Below are positions 1 to 9,812 of a stretch of DNA of 64,000 bases, in pieces. Under the pieces are notes generated by a model that was given only the letters and a program-made list of their open reading frames with translations, was not told the DNA's origin and did no database searches. Numbering within the stretch: the first letter of the stretch is position 1; each line of letters starts with the position of its first letter. This DNA is from Ceriagrion tenellum (Eukaryota > Arthropoda > Insecta > Odonata > Coenagrionidae), in the NCBI GenBank assembly GCA_963169105.1, contig OY720640.1, positions 117,228,085 through 117,292,084 on the forward strand. The letters run 5' to 3'. A program made the position numbers and the translations under genes.

Positions 1-931
1 ATGATACGACAAGCGCTGTCGGCGATGTGGACGTGCGGATGAGATCCTGCCGCACGTTCTGAACCATTGCACCACCCACTCCAGGACGTGGCAGCTGCGC
101 CACAACGCGGTCCAGGACAGGCTGGCCAACGCAGTGAGAGGACGCCGGGGACGCGAAGGTCAAGAGGTTCGCGTCAACCAGAGTGTCCCCGGCACGGACT
201 CTACGCTGCGACCAGACCTCGTCAACATCAATGAGGACCAGCGCAGTCTGCAGTTGATCGACGTGGTCGTCCCGTTCGAGAACAGACACGAGGCACTGCT
301 GGCGGCCAGGGAACGTAAGGAGGAGAAGTATGCGCCCCTGGTGGAACACCTACGCCAGCAGGGCAAGGAGGCCTCAATCGCCGCCATCGTCGTGGGAAGC
401 CTGGGTACCTGGGACACGAAGAACGACACCATTCTCAGGGGCCTGGGCCTACCGCGACGATACACCAGCATCATGCGGCGGCTTATCGTGTCGGACGAAG
501 TGAGGTGGTCACGGGACTGCTACGTCGAGCACATCACCGGCCATAGACAATATGAGCACGTCGGGTGCCCCCCATCTCCCCCCCTGACCCTCCCCAAACC
601 ATAGGATATCCCCCTCCCAGTGAATATAGCCACTAGTGTGATATATAAACGTAAATGAAGACTTGAGAAGTGATCAGCTTATATAAGGTGACAATAAATA
701 ACGTATTAACGCCCAACGAAGGGGGCTATTGTGAAAAGAGGACTTGGAAAATGCCTTACAAAGAAAAAGGCAATGCTAAAGCTTTGAAATCTCCTATAAG
801 GAGAACAATGTATATTCTATGCCCAACGAAAGGGCCACTGTAAATTATCAGCTCCACAAGGAGACCAAATATTTCCTTTAATTTGACTGTAACTCTGTAA
901 ATTTAAATATTTAAATAAAAAAACTTTAGGT
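1..931 (+). mobile_element. R2-clade non-LTR retrotransposon, family A copy 1 (3' end)
   Basis: This is the 3' end of a retrotransposon that begins beyond the left edge. It holds the last part of the single ORF (to 604) and a 3' UTR of about 330 bp. The UTR contains the phrase GCCCAACGAAAGG twice (near 711 and 821); a related phrase occurs in the UTR of family A copy 2 near 12800. The element ends in an A/T-rich tail at about 930 and is followed immediately by the sequence ATTGCCGAACGCGTC at 932, the same sequence that follows a family B copy at 4671. The element is much more GC-rich in its ORF than the surrounding sequence. Confidence 0.8.
5..604 (+). pseudogene. C-terminal zinc knuckle and restriction-like endonuclease of R2-clade ORF, family A copy 1
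   Basis: Frame 2 is open from 5 to the TAG at 602-604, after an in-frame TGA at 2-4. The first residues hold the C-x2-C...H-x4-C knuckle (CRRC, then HVLNHC) that precedes the endonuclease in R2-clade proteins. Next come the endonuclease signatures RPDLV, IDVVVPFENR and KYAPLVEHLR, then a conserved tail (VVGSLGTWD, LGLPRRY, VRWSRDCYVEHITG). In the family this enzyme nicks the target DNA for target-primed reverse transcription in the nucleus. About 80% identical in appearance to the corresponding part of the copy at 9860-12598. The reverse transcriptase lies outside the window, so intactness cannot be judged. Confidence 0.8.
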
Positions 932-1968
932 ATTGCCGAACGCGTCACGTTTAACCGTACTTCGAATTGTGTAGAAGTAAGAGGAATCAGTATTTAAGTT
1001 TTGTTTTCCTATTCTGATCTGTGGTGTTGCATTTGTGTTTTGCTCAAAGTTTTCTAGTTCAAATGTGACTTTGAATTTTGTTGCTGAACAATGTTAGTTT
1101 TTTTCCTTTCCTTGTTATTTTAATCGTTATCAACTTAGGTTTGCAAAATTATGAGGTCCATCAATTCAGATTATTAATGAAGACATTAAAATTTATAGTC
1201 ATCGTATCACTCAAATTTTACAGACTCAAAATTTTCACCTTATTTTAACTTTTGTTATTCTATTGTAAAGCATATTTCATTAGGGTTATTTATTCAGTTT
1301 TGAATGAAGTAAATTTGCAGATATAGGTATATATATTCTGGCTGTTAATCTGACCCTGCGTGAAAAAGCCAAAGATAATCATATTAAAAATGATAATCAT
1401 GATTAACTTTTTTGCTGTAAATCTGTAATTGCTAACAAATGGCTTTGTAAAGAGAATTTGAAAGTCTATGAAAATATTTGGTATAGTCCAATGGTGATTT
1501 TCAGAAACATTTTGTGTAACAGGAAAGACATTGGATGTTTAATTGTTAAAAGTTTATTCACAAATTATTTCATTGCTAATGCTTGTGCCCCTCATATAGT
1601 GTTATAGTTTCTCTTGAATGTTGGTATTTCATTTGCTAACACTGGTTTGAAAAAAAATGTTTTAAATTGTGTTCCAACCACTTAATCCACTTAAATAGAA
1701 TGATTAAAGAGTTCATCGAAGCTAGGATCGCAGCACAGGAGGCAGGAGGGAATGAGGCGAGAAGGCGAGAGCTCGTGGCCCTGATAACAAGAGACCTTGA
1801 CCAATTGGAGTTGGAGGAAGCCAATGCCAATGCATCTGAATAGACATTCTCTACAGGGCTCACCTTGAATATACGTTGTATCAATTCGTGGAGAAAACCC
1901 AAATGTGTATCTACCTGTTAAAAAGTAATTAAACACTACAACAACATTTGTATCGGGCTAATAAATTA
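932..1968 (+). repeat. Target repeat unit, copy 1 (internally deleted)
   Basis: Positions 932-1662 match 4671-5427 almost base for base, apart from a roughly 20-bp gap near 1133. Positions 1684-1968 match 7362-7650. The 1.93 kb that separates these two blocks in the full copy (5428-7361) is missing here and replaced by about 20 bp. The copy starts with the recurring motif ATTGCCGAACGCGTC directly after family A. It stops just after an AATAAATT, where 5'-truncated family B sequence begins near 1975. Apart from one short ORF remnant (1700-1843) I see no coding sequence in it. Confidence 0.75.
1700..1843 (+). pseudogene. Short ORF shared by both repeat units (47 codons)
   Basis: An ATG-to-TAG frame beginning MIKEFIEARIAAQEAGG, charged and helix-prone. 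The same stretch recurs at 7378-7529 in the second unit, where it lies downstream of the long decayed ORF at 5942. It is therefore best read as the C-terminal end of that ORF, left behind when the middle of this unit was deleted. No known domain is recognised. It is followed by a conserved 3' segment ending at an AATAAA. Confidence 0.45.
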
Positions 1969-1974
1969 AATTAA

Positions 1975-4670
1975 ATAAACGAAGGAAGGAGAAACGCGGA
2001 CCATACCGCTAAAAGCGGGAGTTAAGCAGGGATGTCCCTTAGCCCAATTATATTTAATCTTAGCATAGAACACCTGGTTCGCAGCTTAGCTGCACAAAAG
2101 GAAAATGTAGGCTTTCGGGTCAGCGGCATCCCGATCACCGTTCTCGCCTACGCGGATGACATCGCGCTGGTCTCTCAGAACCCGGACGGGATGATGAAGC
2201 TGCTCGACCTCGCCGATCGAATTGTGACGTGGAGCGGGTTGTGTTTCAACCCTCGAAAGTGCGCGACGCTCCACGTCGCCGGTGGGCGGGTGAGGGCGAC
2301 GGAGTTTCGTCTGGGGGGCGGGAGTCCAGCCATTATGGCGGAGGGCGAATCATACGATTATTTAGAGATTCCCACGGGGCTCAATGTAGACCGAACGCCG
2401 GGGCGCCTAATCGGAGAACTGATCGAGAATATTGACGCGCTAGACGCATCTTTGTTGGCGCCCTGGCAAAAAATAGAGGCTTTAAAGCTCTTTTTACTTA
2501 CTAAATTAGATTTTATTCTACGGGGAGGTAGGGTGAAGAAGGACCCTCTAAAAGCGCTAGATAAAAGAATCAAGATGGCCCTTAAGGAGTGGATGTACCT
2601 CCCCAATAGAGCCTCGTGGGAGATCTGCCACCTGGCTCCGCGGAAGGGTGGCGCGGGCGTCTTCCCAACCGCGGACCAGGTGGATATTTTAACAATCTCT
2701 CATGCCTTCCGTCTTTTATCTTACAGGGAGCCGTGGGTGAGAGCGATGGTGGATAATGCAATCCACAAAACAGTGAAGACGAGAACCCGGCGGGAACCAG
2801 AGGGGAGAGATATTGCAGAGTACACCTCCGGGAGCATGCGGGCGGAGTTCGGGAGATACCGTTTCGACGTCGCGTCTTTGTGGTCTTGACGCCCAGATGG
2901 CGTCAAGCCGATTGGCTTCTAAAATTGGACTGTCCTGGAGCTAGAGTGACGTGAGGAGGGAGTTTGAGATCGTCATCCCGGCCCACGGCAGAGAACCCGA
3001 CTTCGTTTGTGTTCCCCCCAGCAAAGTCCGCATGTTAGGGAAGCTGCTGCGAGATGCCGTGCGACAACAATAACTTGCCCGTCTTTTGGCTAAACCTGAC
3101 CAGGGCAAGGTATTTGAATGTCTTTCGGAATCGCCATATTCAAATCACTTTTTACGGACGGGCGCCAACACGCGTTTTTCAGATTGGCGCTTCGTCCACC
3201 GGGCACGTTTGGGTGTTGTCCCTCTGAATGCCGCCACGAGTTGGGGTCCTCGGGTTGACCTCCGGTGCAAACGATGTGGATTTCAGAGTGAGACGCTCCC
3301 TCACGTGCTGAATCACTGCACGGCGCATTCAGCTGCGTGGAGGGGCCGACACGATGCTATCTTGCATCGTCTAGCCGGGGAGGTTCCTCGCCACGGCATG
3401 GAAATCCGAATCGATCAGGTTCCACCTATGAACGAATCTTCCCTGAGGCCCGATCTTGTGGTTGTTGACAGGGGCGTAGAAAATCGTCATCGTTGACGTC
3501 ACAGTGCCTTTTGAAAACCGGAAGGCAGCCTTGGACATTGCCAGGCAAACTAAATTCGAAAAGTACTCCGGCATCTCGCAGCAACTCTCCGACCGCGGGT
3601 ACACAGTTTCTTTAAGTGCACTCGTGGTCGGGGCCCTGGGATCCCCAAAATTGGGTGGTTTTCCGCGACCTCGGTATCGCTAGGCGAAGCGTCGGCCGGA
3701 TCGCTAAATTAATGGTCTCCGACGCTATCCGATGGTCGCGGGATATTTATGTTTCACACGTTATAGGCAAAATTATGCATCCCACAAACCTTGGTCTCCC
3801 ACCCGGTGAGAGAACGATTCCCTTACCTCGAGACTCCGAAGAAGAGACCCCAATGTTTTAATAAATACTTTTTTATGTGTTATTTATTTATTTATATCTG
3901 TGTTCGTCTTATTATAGCCAGGGTTTTTATTTTCTATGACTGGCGGCTCTTTACATTGCATCACTCTGGCTAATTTTATTGTTCTCCCGGCCTTTTACAC
4001 CGGGAATTTTTAAAGTTTTACGCGCCAGCATTTTTAACTTTTTATTACTCCCGGCACTATACACCGGGAGCTTTTAATCTATTCATTTATTTATTTATTT
4101 ATGATACCCGTTTTTTAAACTTTTTAATCATGCCGGCGCGATCTTATACTTAGGTCCTTGTCTGAAGAGTGCCTCCCGCGTAGCTTACCTTTTCCTTAGG
4201 GTTAAGCGGAAAAGAGGGGCCCTCTGTTCATTTTTATATTTGAGGCGACCTTTTTACCGCTGAGTTTTAACCTTTTTTTTCTTTTGTACGGCATTCCGGA
4301 TCAAAATTATAAATTTTTAATTCTTTACTGAAATTATATTATCTACTTTATTCTTTCGGACCTCCGGAATGTCAACACTTGGTCGCCCATGCCGGAGTCA
4401 TTTCTTAACTTTTTTTATTTTATCCATTTTAGTCTTTTACCTATTTATTGATTTTAATTCGCCTCTGTTTTTTAACCTTTTAGAACGAGCTGGGACGGCT
4501 GAGGGTGCCACGTATGAGGAAGAAAAATAGGAATGAAAAAATCCGATTTAAATGTATAATAATTTTCATAATTGTAATAATATATATTTATAAACCATGT
4601 AAACTAATACAAATCAAAAACCCACAGTGGCATATATTGTATTAATAATATGTGCATTAAACATTTTATC
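1975..4670 (+). mobile_element. R2-clade non-LTR retrotransposon, family B copy 1 (5'-truncated)
   Basis: The copy begins inside the reverse transcriptase, so its 5' half is missing, as is usual for target-primed insertions. The coding remnant reaches 3861 and is followed by an unusually long 3' UTR (about 3862-4670). That UTR contains two short stems (CCCGGC...CCGGGA near 3988 and 4046) and the phrases GGCATTCCGGATCAAAATT and TCGGACCTCCGGAAT. The last 360 bp (about 4285-4650) align with 9440-9812, which defines the family. The 3' end is followed exactly by CATTGCCGAACGCGTC at 4671. Confidence 0.8.
1994..3861 (+). pseudogene. Decayed reverse transcriptase/endonuclease ORF, family B copy 1
   Basis: The frame changes several times. 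The GVKQGCPL motif is read in one frame to about 2035. The main reverse transcriptase block then runs 2032-2889, with catalytic YADD at 2149-2160 and the thumb-like LAPWQKIEALKLFLL segment. A shift at about 2885 leads to a short piece ending near 2944. A further frame runs 3086-3496 with the knuckle CKRC...HVLNHC at 3266-3319 and RPDLV of the endonuclease. Shifts near 3480 and 3640 give the PFENRKAALDIAR and RWSRDIYVSHVIGK segments to about 3861. At least four frameshifts mean this copy cannot make protein. The domain order is that of R2-clade elements. Confidence 0.85.
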
Positions 4671-5747
4671 CATTGCCGAACGCGTCACGTTCAACCGTAC
4701 TTCAGATTGTGTAAAAGTAAGAGGGAATCAGTATTTAAGTTTTGTTATCCTATTCTGATCTGTGGTGTTGCATTTGTCTTTTGCTCAAAGTTTTCTAGTT
4801 CAAATGTGACTTTGAATTTTGTTGCTGAACAATGTTAGATTTGTTCCTTTCCTTGTTATTTTAATCGTTATCAACTTTCTTAAAAAAAAGATTTAGAGTA
4901 TGTTTGCAAAATTATGAGGTCCATCGATTCAGATTATAAATGAAGACATTAAAATTTATAGTCATTGTATCACTCAAATTTTACAGACTCAAAATTTTCA
5001 CCTTATTTTATATTTTGTCATTCTATTGTAAAGCCAAATTTTATTACGGTTATTTATTCAGTTTTGAATGAAGTAAATTTGCAGATATAGGTATATATAT
5101 TCTGGCTGTTAACCTGACCCTGCGTGAAAAAGCCAAAGATAATCATATTAAAAATGATAATCATGATTAACTTTTTTGCTGTAAATCTGTAATTGCTAAC
5201 AAATGGCTTTGTAAAGAGAATTTGAAAGTCTATGAAAATATTTGGTATAGTCCAATGGTGATTTTCAGAAACATTGTGTGTAACAGGAATGACATTGGTT
5301 GTTTAATTGTTAAAAGTTTATTCACAAATTATTTCATTGCTGATGTTTGTGCCCCTCATATAGTGTTATAGTTTCTCTTGAATATTGGTATTTCTTTTGC
5401 TAACACTGGTTTGAAAAAAAATGTTTTCCATGGTGTTTAATTACATGCATCAAATGGGAAGATATTTTCTGTCTAGTTTATGGGTTCCCATGCATGTAGT
5501 TTGTTGCAATACAAATACCATCCTTTTTCTCCATCTTGTGCCAATTCTTCATAAAACTGACTGATTCCATACAGATTTATGTTATTGTGTGGTGCCGCTT
5601 ATCAAACTTCATCGATACAATTCCCACTGTTGGGTAGTTGATGGTTGACTACTTTGTAGCCTAGCCTCTTCCTTAATCTGGGAAAAATGAGGTACATAAT
5701 TGTAACTACAACCATATAATTTCATGAGTTGGACATGGTTGAATGGG

Positions 5748-5761
5748 TTGCCGAACGCGTC
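5748..5761 (+). other. Internal third copy of the insertion-site motif
   Basis: TTGCCGAACGCGTC is followed here by AAGTTTAACCGTACTT, close to the ACGTTTAACCGTACTT that follows the motif at 946 and the ACGTTCAACCGTACTT that follows it at 4686. About 28 of 30 bases agree, while the flanks outside this block do not match. It is the only motif copy here with no retrotransposon end next to it, so it may be an unoccupied site. Confidence 0.6.
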
Positions 5762-5941
5762 AAGTTTAACCGTACTTGCGGTACTACACCACACCAAGTT
5801 ATATTCTCATACCATATATCCTGTCATCTTGTTTAAAAAAAGAAGGTTTTATGTCTGTAGCAGTGGTATAACAGGTCCTGATAAGTTACGCAGATGTCAA
5901 TTTTGTTGACGATTATCTTATCCAAGTTATTATACTATCAT

Positions 5942-7529
5942 ATGACAAAGACAGCAAGTCAAGAGCGTCGTGATTCTACTAGCAGCGGTGCTAACAAGAG
6001 GGGAAAGACGTCTCATAGAATCACGAAGTCTACAAGCCAGGCTGATGCTGAAGGCTATGATGGCAGAGGCTGGACAGAAGAATCTGATGAATACATGGAT
6101 ATTCCAGGGGACCAAGCACCTAATCCTGCGCAGGTTTCTGGTCCTGGTGTACCGGGTACTTCTTTTGGAGCACCTATACAGCCTCCTGCACCATCTCAAC
6201 CAGGTCCGGATGGACCTAAAGCAGCTGGAGGATCAGGCCAACGTCCGGCTGCGTATCACAGAAGAAAAACCAACGGGGAGGAGCCGAACTTTTCACGACA
6301 GCCCCTGCCAACAGCCCTTTTATCTATAAGGAGTTTTTTGTCCCCAATGTCTTTACTCGAGGATTCTTTTCTGTCAATTTGCCTACTGCTATGCTTCCTC
6401 GAGATATCACAACAGTGGGTGACTTTTTGGGACCCTGTTTGTTCTGAATTTAGCCTATTGTTATGTCCTGTCCAATCAACCGTCATATGACCAAATTTAT
6501 ATCCTAGCAGTCGGGGAATTAACAGCACTCAATCGTCCCAACAACCTAATAGTAGATGGGCAAACAGGTTCGGCTCTTTGCATCACTGAAATGAATAATT
6601 TGCTTAAAAGAGATCCTACAACTCTTACGAGATGGTTTGCTCTTTCTCAACAACAATGGAGGGATGCGACACGAGAAGATTCAGGATCCGATATAGCTAG
6701 AAAGATTGAGTGGGCGGTACTCCCTTGGGCTCAAGATAGAATTGTCAACCTGGATGAGGCTATAGTAGCAGCAAAATTACTTGCCACTGTCCTTTCTCCA
6801 GCACATAGATCATTGAGAGAAACATTGACCCTAACATACTTGGCATCCATCTGTCGACGAGTGTCTGTTACTCAGAATGTCAAAGACAGGTTGAACAGAG
6901 ATTTCTCTGAGACACTCAGTCGTGACATTGATACAAATGAAGAATTGGCTGTTTCCATAGGTAGGGAATACGGCCAGCACATTACTGAACTCAATGCAAA
7001 GAATGTGTTTGAAACATTGATGACATGGATTCCAGGAGATGCACTCCGAGCACGATTGCTCATTTACCAAGGTAAAAACAGCGGTTTAACGCGTTATTTT
7101 ACCGTCAAAGAAGCTGTTGATACCTACAAGTCCTTCAAATGGGACCTTGTATATCATGACAGAAAATGAGGTGTCGATTTTCGCCAACATTCGTCGATGT
7201 GTTAGAGACAACCCTTACTATGGGTTCAAAAAGAATCTTGGAGCAGATTTGAGTGCGGGATATTAAAGTCTCGCATTCGTGTGCAAGGAGCTGCTGATCA
7301 ACGCAGGGGGTAAGGGAGATCTAGCCCGACACCAGGGTTGGACGAGGACCCCTAAGGTAAAAATCCACTGAGATAGAATGATTGAAGAGTTCATCGAAGC
7401 TAGGACTGCAGCACAGGGGGCAGGAGGGAATGAGGCGAGACGGAGAGACGGCGTGAGCTCGTGGCCCTGATAACAAGAGACCTTAACCAATTGGAGTTGG
7501 AGGAATCCAATGCGAATGCAGCTGAATAG
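5942..7529 (+). pseudogene. Decayed ORF of unknown origin, possibly a viral nucleoprotein-like remnant
   Basis: A coding-like stretch of roughly 500 codons, broken by several frameshifts (near 6262, 6444, 7153, 7266 and about 7314-7370) and stops. The start ATG is at 5942. The first 110 residues are low-complexity: serine, charged residues, then proline/glycine-rich. From about 6290 the sequence becomes an ordinary globular mix, largely helical, for some 340 residues. The terminal block at 7378-7529 is shared with 1700-1843. There is no catalytic motif, zinc knuckle, signal peptide or membrane segment. The size, disordered N terminus and helical core resemble nucleoproteins of negative-strand RNA viruses, which are often found as old copies in arthropod genomes. 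That is an impression from composition only, not a recognised match. A capsid/Gag-like protein or a host gene are alternatives. Confidence 0.3.
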
Positions 7530-7710
7530 ACATTCTCTACAAGGCTCAACTTGAATATGCGTTGTATCAATTCGAGGAGATAACCCAAATGTGTATCTAC
7601 CTGTTAAAAAGTAATTAAACACTACAACATTTGTATCGGGTTAATAAATTCATGTTTTCTATCTTGGTGAACTTGGCCTTATGGCTCAGATGCAATTGTA
7701 GCCGCTTTGC

Positions 7711-7736
7711 CATTGCCGAACATTGCCGAACGCGTC
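7711..7736 (+). other. 5' junction of family B copy 2 with partial target duplication
   Basis: CATTGCCGAA occurs twice in tandem (7711-7720 and 7721-7730), followed by CGCGTC and then, at 7737, by sequence unlike the target (CCTTGTTTTTGGG). Elsewhere the motif continues ...CGCGTCACGTT. The break after CGCGTC therefore marks the 5' junction of the retrotransposon, and the extra 10 bp looks like a junction duplication made during integration. Confidence 0.65.
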
Positions 7737-9812
7737 CCTTGTTTTTGGGCTGCGGCGTGACTGATCATCCGTCGGAGGTAGTTTTATTTTTTGAATACCT
7801 TCGACGGACTGGTCGAAGTGACGCTTACGCTACCAAGGGTGTGCGGGGGATTTCAAAATTGAATCTTCGCGGCAATTGTAGCTTCATCCCGTGCATCTGT
7901 CGTCTGTCTCCTCTCGGCGGCGGTGTTCCTGCGGCGGGGGACTTCATCTTCTGACCACCTCGGCGCGGGGACTTCGTCGTCGGGTCGTGCCGGCACGCTG
8001 CGCGGGACCCAAAATTTGAAGAGCACGTCCGTGCCTCCCCCTCAGGCGGAAGACGCAGCAGTGTCTGCTGGATACTCGGCGAGGGACGAAACTTTGTTAA
8101 ACCTTCTGAACTCGTCAGGTGGAAGGCCTCACTGCGGCGTCTGACCGAGAGGGAGTGCTATTTTAACGGACTACACTAAATTTTTCGCACTCGGACGGTG
8201 AGCCGTAAAGCGATTTTGTTTTTAGATATTAATTTTAGTCTTTATTTCGTGTACGTTTCGTCTATTTCCGTATTAGGTTTCCCTTGTTTTGTCTATTTAT
8301 TCTTTTGGTGTTTTTATTTAAATAATATTGCACACAAGAACCCGTTCCGATGGATGAGGTTATTATTCAAGTCCCCCTCGGTAACAGTTTTGAGTGCAAG
8401 CACTGTTTTACTCCGACGAACCATGGACGTCATAGGACCTACGGGATCTATAAAACGCATATGGATATGAAAAAACATTTTAAAAGGAAACACCCTAACT
8501 TCGTGTTCTAATTCCAATGTATATGGTGCCTCCGGAAATTTGAAGATCTAAAGCTGTGCAAAAAGCATGTGGCGATATGCACGGGGGCATCACAAGATCC
8601 CTTGGGTCCGGCCGAGGGGGAAGAGAGGGAAGGGAATACTACCGCGGCCACCGTGGTAGAAAATGATGTTGAAGTGGAAGTGATCGAAAGCGTGAGTGGT
8701 AATGAGAGAGTGAATGGCAGTGAATGTGGAAGTGGAAACGTGAATATGAGTGATGTTCTGGAAGTGATTGTAGAAGAAAGTGAAGGAAATGGTGAAGAAG
8801 TAAGTGAACCTACGGTGGCCGAAATTACTCCCCCTGTGGAAACACCTACAACAGAACCCCCGCAGCGAACAGAACGTCGGAGACGAAGAGGGACAGGGCC
8901 GGCAGGTGACGAAGATGGGGCGGCGGCGGTGGAGAGAGACCCCGCCCCACCGACGACCAGGAGAAGAGGCCGCCCACCAGGAAGGGGCCCCCATAGGAGG
9001 AGAGGAGGACTTCAGAGGGCCCCCACGGTACCGGACAGTCCGCCGCCAGAGAGCCCCCCCACACCACGTGGCCGCTGAAAGCGGAAACCCGCCGCAAGCT
9101 GTTAATCCGGGGCGGGGGAACGCCGAAGGCGACCACGGAGAAGAGGTGGGGGGAGTAAATGAGCCCCGCAGTCCTGCGGGGCCACGCAGCCCGTCCGATG
9201 TCCGCCACCTGCTTAACGAAGATGGAGGAGAAGGGAAGAGGGCGGAGGAAGAGGGGACGACGAATACATTTTCTCCGCCCGCGAGCCATGGAGTCCCACC
9301 CGCGAGAAGAAAGGAGGAGACGGGGGCCGGTTAACTACCCCGATAATCCGTTTGACCGGCCCCAAGGAATTGGTGGGACCCCTGGCCCCGACTTTTATTG
9401 CTAAGTTTTAATTTCTTCCTTTTTCTTTTTTTTATTTTAATTTATACGGCATTCCGGATCAAAATTCAAAATTTAAATTATTCATTTTCAATGATAACAC
9501 TCTCGGACCTCCGGAATATCAACACCTTGTCGCCCATGCCGGGGACATTTTTAACCTTTTTTATTTCGTCAATGTTAAAGTCATTTTTACCTATTTATTG
9601 ATTTTAATCCTCCTCTTTTTTAAACCATTTAGGACGAGCTGAAACGACAGACCAAGGTGCCACTTATAAGGAAGAATGGAAAATTTGAATAAAATTTAAA
9701 ATGTTTGAAGTATTTATAAATTATAAACTAAAAAGAAAAATGTTGTAAACAAATATTAAGTAAACAGCCACTGTGGCACAAATGTATTTTCCAAATGTGC
9801 AATAAACATATT
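7737..9812 (+). mobile_element. R2-clade retrotransposon family B copy 2, internally deleted
   Basis: This copy keeps its 5' end (at the target motif), a 5' UTR of about 610 bp, the N-terminal coding region (8350 to about 9400) and the 3' UTR (9405-9812). The whole reverse transcriptase and endonuclease are missing. The deletion joins coding sequence to 3' UTR near 9380-9404. The 3' UTR aligns with 4285-4650: GGCATTCCGGATCAAAATT, TCGGACCTCCGGAAT, GTCGCCCATGCCGG, then the tail GTGCAATAAACAT. Unlike copy 1, its 3' end is not followed by the target motif; family A copy 2 follows instead. Confidence 0.75.
8350..9404 (+). pseudogene. N-terminal zinc-finger region of R2-clade ORF, family B copy 2
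   Basis: The ATG at 8350 opens a frame with a C2H2 finger at 8395-8493 (ECKHCF...MKKHFKRKHP), an in-frame TAA at 8509-8511, and a second C2HC-type finger at 8518-8580 (CIWC...CKKHVAIC). The frame then continues to 9078 through an acidic stretch (glutamate/valine/serine-rich, about residues 95-160) and an arginine/proline-rich tail. Coding resumes in another frame from about 9050 (PPHHVAAESGNPPQAVN) and shifts once more near 9300. In this clade the N-terminal fingers bind target DNA. The 9050-9370 part is also present at 12901-13240. Confidence 0.7.

Larger units (their letters stand above)
4671..7736 (+). repeat. Target repeat unit, copy 2 (complete, about 3.05 kb)
   Basis: This is the sequence between two family B insertions. 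It begins with CATTGCCGAACGCGTC at 4671-4686 directly after one element and ends with the same 16 bases at 7721-7736, where another element starts. If both insertions used the same site in neighbouring units, the unit period is about 3,050 bp. The left block (4671-5427) and the right block (7362-7650) are shared with 932-1968. The middle carries a third, slightly changed motif (TTGCCGAACGCGTC at 5748-5761, followed by AAGTTTAACCGTACTT) and the decayed ORF at 5942-7529. It matches no rRNA, snRNA or tRNA gene that I know. It could be a macrosatellite or a mobile element of its own. Confidence 0.6.

Noticed and set aside
932..4686. Treating the recurring ATTGCCGAACGCGTC blocks as long terminal repeats of one element
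   Set aside because: The flanking retrotransposons have their own non-LTR 3' UTR ends, and the repeats lie outside them. The motif is best explained as target sequence.
8590..9289. Two long minus-strand frames over the finger region
   Set aside because: Antisense of a GC-rich, arginine/proline-rich coding sequence; they lack motifs and vanish in the parallel copy at 12901.
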